Assembly: GCA_016790635.1 (NCBI GenBank)
Contig: JAEUOR010000034.1
Span: 179,948 to 243,947, forward strand
DNA: 64,000 nt
Direction of reading: 5' to 3'
Source of the DNA: Burkholderiales bacterium
Lineage (GTDB): Bacteria; Pseudomonadota; Gammaproteobacteria; Burkholderiales; JAEUOS01
Below the pieces are notes generated by a model. It saw only the letters and a program-made list of their open reading frames with translations, ran no database searches and was not told where the DNA came from. Shown here one piece after another: positions 34,398 to 42,575 of this stretch. The position numbers and the translations under genes were made by a program. Within the stretch, counting starts at the first letter, position 1. Each line of letters opens with the position of its first letter.

Positions 34398-34436
34398 ACT
34401 TGACATTTTGGGACATTTACTTGACATTTCGGGACA
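34398..34436. promoter_or_regulatory. 21-bp-phased direct repeat, probable AraC-family operator
   Basis: ACTTGACATTTTGGGACA (34398-34415) and ACTTGACATTTCGGGACA (34419-34436) differ at one position and start exactly 21 bp apart, two helical turns. AraC/XylS activators commonly bind paired direct half-sites with this phasing. The repeat lies between the divergent Bug operon (start 34344) and the AraC gene (start 34465). Each unit also contains TTGACA, so it could overlap a -35 element. Confidence 0.72.
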
Positions 34437-34464
34437 GCCAATCGTCACTCGAAAAAACCGCGCC

Positions 34465-35589
34465 ATGCCCGCACGCATCCGCAGCGCCAGCCTGTCCGGC
34501 TATCTCGACCTGGCCCGGGACTGTGGTCTTGACGGTACGCAGATGCTGCGCGAGTTCGGCATCAACCCGCGCGCGCTGGCCGACCCGGAAGCCTTGATCG
34601 ATGTTCTCGCGGTGCGCCGCCTGCTCGAGGCGACGTCGCATCGCGCCGGGCGGGAGGATTTCGGACTGCGCCTGGCGGCGTCACGGCGACTTTCCAATCT
34701 GGGGCCGATCAGTCTGGTCCTGCGCGATTCGACCACCGGGCGCGAGGCGCTGGAGACCTTGCTGCGTCACATGCGCCTGCTCAACACGTCGTTGCTCACG
34801 CGCATCGAAGACGCCGGCGACGTCGTCATCATCCGCGAGGAGTTCCTGCTGGGTGAGCCCGGCACGCTGCGCCAGTCCCTCGAACTGGCGATCGGCGTGA
34901 TGCACCGCATCCTGCAGGAGCTGCTGGGACAGCGCTGGCAAGCACGCCAGGTCGCCTTCATCCATCGCGCGCCGCTCGACCCGTCGACCCACTACGAGGT
35001 GTTCGGGCGACGTGTCGCCTTCAACGCCGAATTCAACGGCATCGTCTGCGCGCGCGGCGACCTCGAGCGCCCGCTGGAACGTGCCGACCCGGCGATGGCG
35101 CGCATCGCCAGGAAGTACGTCGAGCGATCGCTGGAATCCGACCGTGCCGGTCCGGCCGAACGGGTCCGCGACCTGATCCTCGCGCTGATGCCGACCGGAC
35201 GCTGCACTGTGGAGCGGGTCGCCGGTCACCTGGGCGTGGACCGCCGCACGGTTCATCGTCAGCTTTCCCGCGAAGGCACCACGTTCAGGATCCTCCTGGA
35301 GCGCGCGCGCGCGGAGCTGGCCGAGCGCCATGCGCGCGACGGAAACCGGTCTCTGGCGGAAATCGGCGGCATGCTCGGCTTCGCCGACGCGAGCGCCTTC
35401 TCACGCTGGTTCCGCACGGCGTTCGGCGCCAGTGTCACGCGCTGGCGACGCGCCGGGCACCCGTCGCCGGGCGCCCTTCACCCCTCCCCTGCACTCAACC
35501 CAGCCCGCCCCACACAGCCTCGAGATCGTCCTGCGAGGACGCCACGCGCAAGAAGCGCGGCGTCGAATACTGGCCGGCGGAAAAAATGA
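34465..35589 (+). CDS. AraC-family transcriptional regulator (OruR/ArgR-type)
   Basis: Homology begins at the ATG at 34465 (MPARIRSASLSGYLDLARDCGL); the long open frame upstream is antisense to the Bug gene and not coding. The 374-aa product has the Arabinose_bd_2-type N-terminal domain (MLREFGINPRALADPEALIDV...LRLAASRRLSNLGPISLVLRD) and the C-terminal double helix-turn-helix (VERVAGHLGVDRRTVHRQLSREGTTF; SLAEIGGMLGFADASAFSRWFRTAFG). About 45 residues of Pro/Arg-rich tail follow the usual family end and overlap the convergent flavin reductase gene. It likely activates the divergent Bug-TauD-BKACE-QOR operon. Confidence 0.88.
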   Translation: MPARIRSASLSGYLDLARDCGLDGTQMLREFGINPRALADPEALIDVLAVRRLLEATSHRAGREDFGLRLAASRRLSNLGPISLVLRDSTTGREALETLLRHMRLLNTSLLTRIEDAGDVVIIREEFLLGEPGTLRQSLELAIGVMHRILQELLGQRWQARQVAFIHRAPLDPSTHYEVFGRRVAFNAEFNGIVCARGDLERPLERADPAMARIARKYVERSLESDRAGPAERVRDLILALMPTGRCTVERVAGHLGVDRRTVHRQLSREGTTFRILLERARAELAERHARDGNRSLAEIGGMLGFADASAFSRWFRTAFGASVTRWRRAGHPSPGALHPSPALNPARPTQPRDRPARTPRARSAASNTGRRKK

Positions 35590-36046
35590 GGGGCTCGCCG
35601 TCGTCATAGGCAAGACGCTCAACCAGGCCGATGAAAAGCAGGTGGTCACCGGCTTCGACCGTGCGCTCGATCCGGCATTCAAAGCGCGCAAGGACGCCAG
35701 GCAGCAGCGGCACGCCGCCCGCGCCGTCGACAACCTCCAGGCCGGCGAACTTGTCCGGCGCAGGCGTGGCGAAGCGGTGCGACAGGTCGGTCTGGCTGGA
35801 GCGCAGCACATGCACGGCAAAGCGACCGGCCGCGACGAAGCCGGCCAGCGACTTGGCTTTGAGGCCCAGGCTCCACAGCACGAGGGCCGGCGACAGCGAC
35901 AACGCGGCGAACGAGTTGGCGGTCAGGCCTTCGCGCCTGCCGTCCGGGCCACGCGTGGTGATGACGGTGACACCGGTGGCGAAACGCCCGAGCGCGTTGC
36001 GCAGGGCGCGCGGATCCGCGGCGCCGTCGACGTCAATCTCGATCAT
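35495..36046 (-). CDS. Flavin reductase family protein (FMN-binding split barrel)
   Basis: The start is taken at 36046 (MIEIDVDGAADPRALRNALGRFATGVTVITT), giving 183 aa. LRNALGRFATGVTVITTRGPDGRREGLTANSFAALSLSPALVLWSLG is the flavin reductase (HpaC/DIM6-type) signature, and GDHLLFIGLVERL closes the barrel. Such proteins supply reduced FMN/FAD to two-component monooxygenases; no oxygenase component adjoins it. It lies 18 bp downstream of a crotonase gene, and its last 95 bp overlap the 3' end of the convergent AraC gene. Confidence 0.88.
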   Translation of the reverse strand: MIEIDVDGAADPRALRNALGRFATGVTVITTRGPDGRREGLTANSFAALSLSPALVLWSLGLKAKSLAGFVAAGRFAVHVLRSSQTDLSHRFATPAPDKFAGLEVVDGAGGVPLLPGVLARFECRIERTVEAGDHLLFIGLVERLAYDDGEPLIFSAGQYSTPRFLRVASSQDDLEAVWGGLG

Positions 36047-36063
36047 GAAGGAAGCGGCACGCC

Positions 36064-36849
36064 CTACTTCTTCATCGCGGCCAGGAAGGCGTCGATCGCC
36101 GCGCCGTGCTCCGGGGTCTGGTGCGCGAGTGCCTGCATGGCCGCGGACAGTTCCAGGAGCGTATCGATGCGCGTGTGCTGGCCTTCGCGCATGAGGCGCT
36201 TGGCCATGCGCAATGCCGGCCCGGAGTTGGCGGCGATGCGCCCTGCCAGTTCGCGCGCCTCGTCCATGAGGCGCTCGGGCGCGACCACGCGCGACACCAG
36301 CCCGCAGGCCAGCGCTGCCTGGGCATCGATCATCTCGCCGGTGAAGGTCAGCTCGGCGGCCTTGGAGTAGCCGACCACGCGCGGCAGCAGCCAGGCGCCG
36401 CCGTCGCCGGGGATGATGCCCAGCTTGACGAAGCTCTCGGCAAAGCGCGCCTTGTCGGACGCGATGCGGATGTCGCACATGCAGGCCAGATCGCAGCCGG
36501 CGCCGACCGCCGGGCCGTTGACCGCGGCGATCGCCGGCACGTCCAGGCGCGCGAAGGCAAGCGGGATCTGCTGGATGCCCGAGCGATAGCCCTCGCGGAT
36601 GGTGTTGCCATCGCCGCCGGCAATGCCCGCCTTGTTCTTCATGTCCTTGACGTTGCCGCCGGCGCAAAACGCGCTGCCCGCGCCGGTGACGATGACACAC
36701 TTGACCGACATGTCGGCACTGATGCGGTCCAGCGCGCCGACGATGGCCTGCCACTGCGTGCGGTTCGACAACGCGTTTCTCGCGTCGGGATCATTGAGTG
36801 TCAGCGTGACGACGCCGCCGGACTGCTCGTAGAGGACGAAATCGGACAT
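36064..36849 (-). CDS. Enoyl-CoA hydratase/isomerase family protein
   Basis: A 261-aa crotonase. It shows LNDPDARNALSN, GAGSAFCAGGNVKDM (oxyanion-hole region), VPAIAAVNGPAVGAGCDLACMCDIRIAS (second oxyanion-hole Gly) and KLGIIPGDGGAWLLPRVVG, where PGDGG carries Asp rather than the Glu commonly seen in hydratases, so the exact reaction is open. GAAGGAA precedes the ATG. It is grouped with the flavin reductase (downstream) and an amidohydrolase (upstream) on the same strand. Confidence 0.9.
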   Translation of the reverse strand: MSDFVLYEQSGGVVTLTLNDPDARNALSNRTQWQAIVGALDRISADMSVKCVIVTGAGSAFCAGGNVKDMKNKAGIAGGDGNTIREGYRSGIQQIPLAFARLDVPAIAAVNGPAVGAGCDLACMCDIRIASDKARFAESFVKLGIIPGDGGAWLLPRVVGYSKAAELTFTGEMIDAQAALACGLVSRVVAPERLMDEARELAGRIAANSGPALRMAKRLMREGQHTRIDTLLELSAAMQALAHQTPEHGAAIDAFLAAMKK

Positions 36850-36918
36850 GGGAAATTCCTTCAGGTGGTGAGGCGCCCAGGCGGCGCGGCCAATTCTGGC
36901 ACTGCCACGGCAAAGCCG

Positions 36919-37794
36919 CTATCGCAGACCCAGCAGGCGCGCGGCGTTTTCCTTGACGATGAGCGGCTTGACTTCGGGCTTGATCGGCAGCTTGTCGAAT
37001 TCAGCCAGCCACCGGTCCGGCATGATGACCGGGTTGTCGCTGCCGAAGACAACCTTTTCGCGCAGGAGCGTGTTGGCGTATTGCACCAGCTTGGGCTCGA
37101 AGTACTTGGGCGACCAGCCCGACAGGTCGATGTACACGTTGGGCTTGTGCAGCGCCACCGACAACTGTTCTTCCTGCCAGGGCACGCCTGGGTGCGCCGA
37201 TATGACCTTCATGTCGGGAAAGTCCGCCGCCACGTCGTCCAGGTACACCGGGTTGCCGTACTTGATGCGCAAGCCCCCGCCGCCGCGCATGCCCGCGCCG
37301 ATGCCGGTCTGGCCCGAATGGAAGATCGCCGGCAGGCCCGCCTCGGCGATCACCTCGTAGAGCGGATAGACGTCGTGATCATTGGGGTAGAAGCCCTGGA
37401 TGATGGGGTGGAACTTGAAACCCCTGACACCGAAATCCTTGATGAGCCGGCGCGCCTCGCGCACCCCCATCTTGCCGCGCGCCGGGTCGATCGAGGCGAA
37501 GGGAATGCAGATGTCAGGGTGCTCCGCGGCCGACTCGGCAACCTCCTCGTTGGAGATGCGCCGGATGCCCATGCCGCGCTCGTGATCAACCGTGAAGACG
37601 ACGAAAGCGATCTTCTTCTCGCGGTAGTAGGCGGCCATCTGCGCGATGGTCGGATGCTTGACTTCGTAGCGGAAATAGCGCCCGCGCGCCTCCAGCGCCT
37701 CGGCCTCGGCCTCGTCGGGCAGCATGCGCGTGGAGGTCTCGGCATGGGTATGTATGTCGATGGCAACGAGCGCATCGACGTCGATCTTCAGCAT
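36919..37794 (-). CDS. Amidohydrolase family protein (ACMSD/LigW-like)
   Basis: The start at 37794 (MLKIDVDALVAIDIHTHAE) is preceded by AAGGGAGA; the product is 291 aa. The metal ligands are complete: HTH in beta-1, His in AIFHSGQTG, His in VISAHPGVPW and Asp in VVFGSDNPV. This set is typical of ACMSD-type decarboxylases and related hydrolases acting on aromatic acids or lactones. In this cluster with a CoA ligase, thioesterase and crotonases, an aromatic or ring-cleavage carboxylate is the likely substrate (inference). The protein at 22794 is a relative without these ligands. Confidence 0.9.
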   Translation of the reverse strand: MLKIDVDALVAIDIHTHAETSTRMLPDEAEAEALEARGRYFRYEVKHPTIAQMAAYYREKKIAFVVFTVDHERGMGIRRISNEEVAESAAEHPDICIPFASIDPARGKMGVREARRLIKDFGVRGFKFHPIIQGFYPNDHDVYPLYEVIAEAGLPAIFHSGQTGIGAGMRGGGGLRIKYGNPVYLDDVAADFPDMKVISAHPGVPWQEEQLSVALHKPNVYIDLSGWSPKYFEPKLVQYANTLLREKVVFGSDNPVIMPDRWLAEFDKLPIKPEVKPLIVKENAARLLGLR

Positions 37795-37823
37795 GGTGTC
37801 TCCCTTGTGGCCGTGCGGGCCGC

Positions 37824-38243
37824 TCATGTGCATTTTGCCCGGATGTCCTCGGGCACCCGGATCGCGCGGATGCGTGCCGGGTCATCGGGATGCCGGGTGA
37901 CGAAGGCGCGCACCTCGCGGCCCTCGCAGATCGCGGTGTCCCCGCGCGTGACGACATGTCGCTGCACGAAGACCTTGTCGCGCCATTCCTCGATCGAGGT
38001 CGCGATCGAGATCGACTCCCCGTAGCGCGCCGCATTGGCATACTTGACGTTGATCTCCAGCACCGGCGTGCCGATGATGCCGGTGGTCTTGACCAGTTCG
38101 CTCCACACCGGTACGCCGCAGGCGACGAAGAAGTTGAGCGAAGCCGCGTCCATCCAGCGCGAGAAGTTGGGAAAAAAGACGATGCCGGCCGGGTCGCAAT
38201 CGCCGAAATTGATGAGCACGTCGGTGGTGACGATGCGGCTCAT
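37824..38243 (-). CDS. Acyl-CoA thioesterase (4-hydroxybenzoyl-CoA thioesterase type)
   Basis: A 139-aa hot-dog-fold protein starting at 38243. VLINFGDCDPAGIVFFPNFSRWMDAA is the 4HBT signature, with catalytic-type Asp17 in CDPAG, as in Pseudomonas 4-hydroxybenzoyl-CoA thioesterase. It overlaps the end of the upstream CoA ligase gene by 4 bp (ATGA), so it is translationally coupled to an enzyme that makes acyl- or aroyl-CoA. It probably releases CoA from a pathway intermediate or dead-end product. Confidence 0.9.
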   Translation of the reverse strand: MSRIVTTDVLINFGDCDPAGIVFFPNFSRWMDAASLNFFVACGVPVWSELVKTTGIIGTPVLEINVKYANAARYGESISIATSIEEWRDKVFVQRHVVTRGDTAICEGREVRAFVTRHPDDPARIRAIRVPEDIRAKCT

Positions 38244-40105
38244 GCCCGGGTCGCGCAGATCACCTGGGCGGAATACGGCAGCGTGTACAGGGACTCGACC
38301 AGTCCCGCGCGGTGCTTGAGGACCGCGCGCTGGTTGATCGAACCCTTGTCGGTAGCTTCGCCCAGGTCCAGCGAAGGCGGTTCGGCCAGGAGCAGCATGC
38401 GCTGAACCCGGTTGGCACTGCCGGTGCCGGCGGACGCGATGCGGTCCAGGGCCGCCTGGAACGCGGCCCGCACCACCGGCTCGGCAAGGACCTGGGCCGG
38501 GCTGGCGGCGGCGGCCTGCGGGACCAGCGCCCGCACGGCGTCCCACGCCGGGAACACCAGCACGGCCAGGTCGTCGCGGTCGTGTCCGGTGACGACGACG
38601 TCCTGCACCAGGGGCGCCGCCGTTGCGATGATGGCCGCGCGCAGCGGGCCGACGCTCACCCAGGTGCCGGTGGCGAGCTTGAAGTCCTCCGCGACCCGGC
38701 CGTCGAAGGCCAGGCCGCGGGCAGGATCGGCCGCATCGACGAACTTGAGCGCGTCGCCCATGCAGTAGAAGCCCTCCTCGTCGAAGGCCGCGCGCGTGAG
38801 TTCCGGGCTCTTCCAGTACCCGGGCGTGATGCTGGCGCCGCGATAGCGCGCCTCCAGCTTGTCGCCAGCCGCGACCAGCTTGACCTCCAGCGCCGGCACG
38901 GGGACACCGATATTGCCGGCGCGCTCCATGTTCCAGTTGGCGAAGATCGCCGCGGGGGCGGTCTCGGTCGATCCCAGGCTTGTCACCATCGCGATGCGCT
39001 CGCCGCAGGTCCTGACGGCAAGCCGCTGCAGGGATTCGAGCACGAACTGCGGCAGGCTTGCGCCGGCGTACAGCATGGCCTGCAGGTTCTTGAACAGGCT
39101 GCGGCACAGGTCCGCATCGCGTTCCAGGAACGGCAGCAGCATCTCGTAGCCCTTGGGCACGTTGAGGTAGAAGGTCGGGGAGACCTCCTTGAGGTTGGCG
39201 ACCGTCTTCTCGATGGCGCCCGGCAGGGGCTTGCCCTCGTCGATGTAGAGCGTGCCGCCATTGAACAGGATCAGGTTGAAGTCGTGGTTGCCGCCGAAGG
39301 TATGGTTCCACGGCGGCCAGTCGAGCAGCACCGGCGGCGCGTCGGTGAGAAAGGGCATGACCATCGCGATCTGCGCCTGGTTGGTGCACAGCATGCCATG
39401 CGTGTTGATCACCCCCTTGGGCACACCCGTGGACCCCGAGGTGAAGAGAAATTTGGCGATGCTCGCATGATCGACAGCCGCATGCGCGCGCGCCACCGCC
39501 ACCGCGTCGGCGCCGGTCTCGAGGGCGGAATAGAGCGTCGCGCCGCGCGGCGGCGGGTTGCGCGTCACCACCACCTCGACCCCATCAGGCACCACCGCGT
39601 CCAGCGCGCGCGCGAAGGCCGCCCCGTCCGCGGCGAACACCAGTCCGGGCGTCAGCAGGGAAAAGATATGCTTGAGCTTGTCGAAGTCACGCGAGACCAG
39701 CGAATACGGCACCGAAATCGGCGCAAACGGGATGCCCACATGCATGGCCGCCAGGCACAGCAGCGCATGCTCGATGTCGTTGCCCGAAAGAATGATGAGC
39801 GGCCGGTCGGCCGACAGCCCGCGCGCCAGGAGCGCCCCGGCCAGGGCTTCGACCTGGCGCAAGGCATCGGCATACGACAGGCGGCGCCAGGCGCCGTCGG
39901 GCGCGCGTTCGGCTAAGAAAGTACGCTCCGGCGCCTCGAGTGCCCAGCGTTTCAACGGCGCGGTGACGCAACGTTCGACCCGGCCCAACGCATGAGGGGA
40001 GCGCATCAGGATCGCCCCATCGGCGCGACGTTCAACGACCGTGTCGCGCACCCCGAAGCGCACCGGGCGCACCGGCGCGGAAAGAAAACTATTGTCCATG
40101 TTCAT
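38240..40105 (-). CDS. Feruloyl-CoA synthase-like AMP-dependent CoA ligase
   Basis: A 621-aa ANL-superfamily ligase. The AMP loop is KFLFTSGSTGVPKGVINTHG, followed by DWPPWNHTFGGNHDFNLILFNGGTLYIDEGKP (characteristic of feruloyl-CoA synthases), VTSLGSTETAPAAIF and the hinge DGRVAEDFKLATGTWVSVG. Length and motifs fit the FerA/Fcs-like branch that activates hydroxycinnamates or related aryl acids in two steps through an adenylate. It is coupled by 4-bp overlaps to both the crotonase upstream and the thioesterase downstream. Exact aryl substrate unknown. Confidence 0.88.
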   Translation of the reverse strand: MNMDNSFLSAPVRPVRFGVRDTVVERRADGAILMRSPHALGRVERCVTAPLKRWALEAPERTFLAERAPDGAWRRLSYADALRQVEALAGALLARGLSADRPLIILSGNDIEHALLCLAAMHVGIPFAPISVPYSLVSRDFDKLKHIFSLLTPGLVFAADGAAFARALDAVVPDGVEVVVTRNPPPRGATLYSALETGADAVAVARAHAAVDHASIAKFLFTSGSTGVPKGVINTHGMLCTNQAQIAMVMPFLTDAPPVLLDWPPWNHTFGGNHDFNLILFNGGTLYIDEGKPLPGAIEKTVANLKEVSPTFYLNVPKGYEMLLPFLERDADLCRSLFKNLQAMLYAGASLPQFVLESLQRLAVRTCGERIAMVTSLGSTETAPAAIFANWNMERAGNIGVPVPALEVKLVAAGDKLEARYRGASITPGYWKSPELTRAAFDEEGFYCMGDALKFVDAADPARGLAFDGRVAEDFKLATGTWVSVGPLRAAIIATAAPLVQDVVVTGHDRDDLAVLVFPAWDAVRALVPQAAAASPAQVLAEPVVRAAFQAALDRIASAGTGSANRVQRMLLLAEPPSLDLGEATDKGSINQRAVLKHRAGLVESLYTLPYSAQVICATRA

Positions 40106-40902
40106 TGCGCCTTGACCTTGGCCGCGCGCCCTTCGAGAAACGCGCGCAGCCGTGCCTTGGCCGCCGGCGCGCTCTGCGCGATCGAAGCCATGAGCGATTC
40201 GGTGAACAGCCCCACTTCGCTGGTCGAATCCGCGATACGCGGCAAGGCATGCATGACCGCGAAGTTGGTCACGCCTTCGTTGCCGGCCATCTTCTTTGCC
40301 AGTTCCTTGGCCCGCGCCAGCGCCTGGCCGGCTTCAACCAGATACTGGGCGAATCCCAGACGCTCGCCGTCCTGGGCGTTATAGACCCGGCCGGTCAGCA
40401 TCATGTCGGTCATGCGCGCCACGCCGATCAGTCGCGGCAGGCGCGCCGAGCCGCCGCCGCCGACATAGATGCCGCGCTGTCCCTCGGGCAAGGCGTAGAA
40501 CGCGGTCGAGTCGGCTACCCGCACGTGGCAGGCGGCGGCCAGTTCCAGCCCGCCGCCGATGACCGCGCCGTGCAGCGCCGCGACCACCGGCATGCGCCCG
40601 AACTGTATGTGCTCGAACGCGTAATGCCAGGAGCGCGAATGATGCACGCCTTCGACCGCGTCGCGGTCGGTCAGGGTCGAGAGATCGAGCCCGGCACTGA
40701 AGTGCTCGCCCCGTCCGGTGATGACCGCGGCGCGCACGCCTTCGGGCGGGTCGGCGAAAAAGCGCTTCAGCAAGGCCACCATGTCGTCGGCCAGGGCATT
40801 GCGCTTTTCGGGGCGGTTCAGAGTGACGATCGCGATCTCGCCTTCGCGGCGGAAAGTGACGGGCTTGGCGCCGGTCGTAGCGCGCTTGGGTTTGCTGGCC
40901 AT
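40102..40902 (-). CDS. Crotonase/enoyl-CoA hydratase family protein
   Basis: A 266-aa crotonase. It shows IAIVTLNRPEKRNALADDMV, GRGEHFSAGLDLSTL (oxyanion-hole loop), MPVVAALHGAVIGGGLELAAACHVRVA and YALPEGQRGIYVGGGGSARLPRLIG. It precedes the feruloyl-CoA-synthase-like gene with a 4-bp overlap, the order expected for a hydroxycinnamoyl-CoA hydratase/lyase route, although the residues needed for the lyase reaction cannot be confirmed by eye. First gene of the four-gene coupled unit ending at the amidohydrolase region. Confidence 0.9.
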   Translation of the reverse strand: MASKPKRATTGAKPVTFRREGEIAIVTLNRPEKRNALADDMVALLKRFFADPPEGVRAAVITGRGEHFSAGLDLSTLTDRDAVEGVHHSRSWHYAFEHIQFGRMPVVAALHGAVIGGGLELAAACHVRVADSTAFYALPEGQRGIYVGGGGSARLPRLIGVARMTDMMLTGRVYNAQDGERLGFAQYLVEAGQALARAKELAKKMAGNEGVTNFAVMHALPRIADSTSEVGLFTESLMASIAQSAPAAKARLRAFLEGRAAKVKAQ

Positions 40903-40965
40903 CGGATTCCCTGGATTGGAGTTGGGAGGCGGGTGCAGCTACCGGAGCCGACCCGCAGGCCGATT

Positions 40966-41958
40966 CTAGTTTTCTGCCGTGAATCCGGTTGCCCGGACGA
41001 TCGGCCCCCAGAAATCGTGGTCGGCCTTGAGACGCGCAGCCAGTTCGGACGGAGTCGAATTGGCAGCTTCCAGCCCCATCAAGTTGAATGCATCCTGCAC
41101 CGACTGATTGCGCTGCGCTGCGCGAATGCCATTGACAGCACGATTGACGGCATCGGCCGGCGTCCTGGCAGGCATGAAGAAGCCGAACCATTCCTGCACC
41201 TGGATATCGCGCAGCCCCTGCTCGGCGAAGGTCGGAACCTCCGGATGATAGGGCGAGCGACGCGGCCCGGAAGTGGCCAGCATGCGCACCCGACCGGATT
41301 TCATGTGTGGCAGGAACTCCCCGTCAGGCCCGATGACCGCAGGCACCTGGCCGCCCATCATGTCGACGATCGCAAGCTGCGTGCCTTTGAAGCCGATGTG
41401 AGTCATCGGCACGCCGGCGGACCTGGCGATCATGGTGCCGATGAAGTGCGGCGTCGAACCCGCAGCCGGCGAACCGTAGTTGGCCTTGGCAGGATTGGCT
41501 TTGCACCATGCGACGAAGTCGGCGACATTGCGCACAGAGTCCGGAACCCCGGGACCCACCGCCAGGCCATGCACGATATTGGCCGCGACCGACACCGGCG
41601 CCAGGTCTGCGAACGGGTTGTAGGACAGTTGCTTGTAGATGTGTGGGTAGATGAAGAGCATCGATCCCGGAGTCAGGAGCATCACCGAACCGTCGGCCGG
41701 CGCGGCCTTGACCGCGTCGATGGCAATGCGACCGCCGGCGCCGGCGCGGTTTTCCACGACGACCGACCGCGCGTAGTTGCCTGCGAGGCGTTCCCCGATC
41801 CGTCTGGAAATGGTGTCGGACGTGCCGCCGGGTGCGAAGCCGCAGACGATGCGCAGATTCTCCGGCATGGACTGGGCCAGCGCCGGACGAAAGGCCGCGC
41901 CGCTGGCGAGGGCAGCCGAAACGCCGACAAAGCGGCGGCGGGTGATGGCTTGATTCAT
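40966..41958 (-). CDS. Bug-family tripartite tricarboxylate receptor protein
   Basis: A 330-aa exported binding protein (MNQAITRRRFVGVSAALASGAAFRPALAQ, with an RRRFVG twin-arginine-like start). Motifs are LRIVCGFAPGGTSDTISRRIG, VVVENRAGAGGR and SYNPFADL. It lies downstream of the MarR gene and upstream of the crotonase/CoA-ligase genes on the same strand. The AT-rich palindrome at 42033-42051 is probably in its promoter. The ligand is likely the aryl or acyl acid activated by the adjacent CoA ligase. Confidence 0.93.
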   Translation of the reverse strand: MNQAITRRRFVGVSAALASGAAFRPALAQSMPENLRIVCGFAPGGTSDTISRRIGERLAGNYARSVVVENRAGAGGRIAIDAVKAAPADGSVMLLTPGSMLFIYPHIYKQLSYNPFADLAPVSVAANIVHGLAVGPGVPDSVRNVADFVAWCKANPAKANYGSPAAGSTPHFIGTMIARSAGVPMTHIGFKGTQLAIVDMMGGQVPAVIGPDGEFLPHMKSGRVRMLATSGPRRSPYHPEVPTFAEQGLRDIQVQEWFGFFMPARTPADAVNRAVNGIRAAQRNQSVQDAFNLMGLEAANSTPSELAARLKADHDFWGPIVRATGFTAEN

Positions 41959-42032
41959 GTTTGCGTCTCCTGGGAGTTGGTCGTCGGCTGTCGTGCCGGT
42001 CAGGGGGCCCTTCCCGTCCCAAACAACCTAAT

Positions 42033-42051
42033 TAGTTATGATATATAACTA
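42033..42051. promoter_or_regulatory. AT-rich palindrome upstream of Bug gene, candidate MarR operator
   Basis: TAGTTAT-GATAT-ATAACTA is a perfect inverted repeat with 7-bp arms in a strikingly AT-rich pocket 75 bp upstream of the Bug start and just downstream of the MarR gene. Size and symmetry (about 19 bp) suit a MarR-family dimer. Regulation of the Bug-crotonase-ligase genes by the adjacent MarR is inferred. Confidence 0.6.
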
Positions 42052-42119
42052 GTTTGCGTCATGCAAGCCCGGCATGCCGATGCTGCGGCGCAACAACCCG
42101 GCCCGGCGAATCGCTCGAC

Positions 42120-42575
42120 CTACTGATCTTGTATGCGCGTGAGCAGCGCCCGCAGCGAAGCCTTGTCGCGCGCGCTCCAAGTCGCGAAAAATGCGGCTTC
42201 CAGCGCATCCAGGCGTGCATCCATGCGGGCAAGAAGGGCGCTGCCCGCTGCGGTCAGCGCCAGCGACTGGCTGCGCCGATCGAGATCGACGACGGCACGC
42301 TCGATCAAGCCACGCGCCTCCAGCCGATCCACCAGCGCGACCAGGTTGGGGCGCTTGACCGACAACGCCTCGCCCAGCTGCTTGTGCGTCACACCACGAT
42401 TGGACGCAAGGAGGGACAGCATGGAGTACTCGACGGCACGCAGATCGTCGCGACCCAGCGCTTCGGCCACCAGACCGCGCATGCGCACTTCGGCGCGGCG
42501 CAGGTTGTACCCCAGCAGGCGCTTCAGCCGCGTAGCGTCAAGCGGCGTCCCGGCGCGCGGCACGTGTGCCGTCAC
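42120..42575 (-). CDS. MarR-family transcriptional regulator
   Basis: A 151-aa winged-helix protein. The core has LRAVEYSMLSLLASNRGVTHKQLGEALSVKRPNLVALVDRLEARGLIER, followed by DLDRRSQSLALTAAGSALL, the wing with the MarR DxR-type motif. MarR proteins beside CoA ligases (FerC/CouR/HcaR types) often respond to aryl-CoA thioesters; the feruloyl-CoA-synthase-like gene here makes that attractive. Its ATG overlaps the stop of the upstream crotonase gene by 4 bp, so it is co-transcribed with catabolic genes. Confidence 0.9.
   Translation of the reverse strand: MTAHVPRAGTPLDATRLKRLLGYNLRRAEVRMRGLVAEALGRDDLRAVEYSMLSLLASNRGVTHKQLGEALSVKRPNLVALVDRLEARGLIERAVVDLDRRSQSLALTAAGSALLARMDARLDALEAAFFATWSARDKASLRALLTRIQDQ

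Noticed and set aside
33421..34464. N-terminal 348-residue extension of the AraC frame
   Set aside because: It is antisense to the Bug gene and includes the intergenic operator; AraC homology starts only at 34465.
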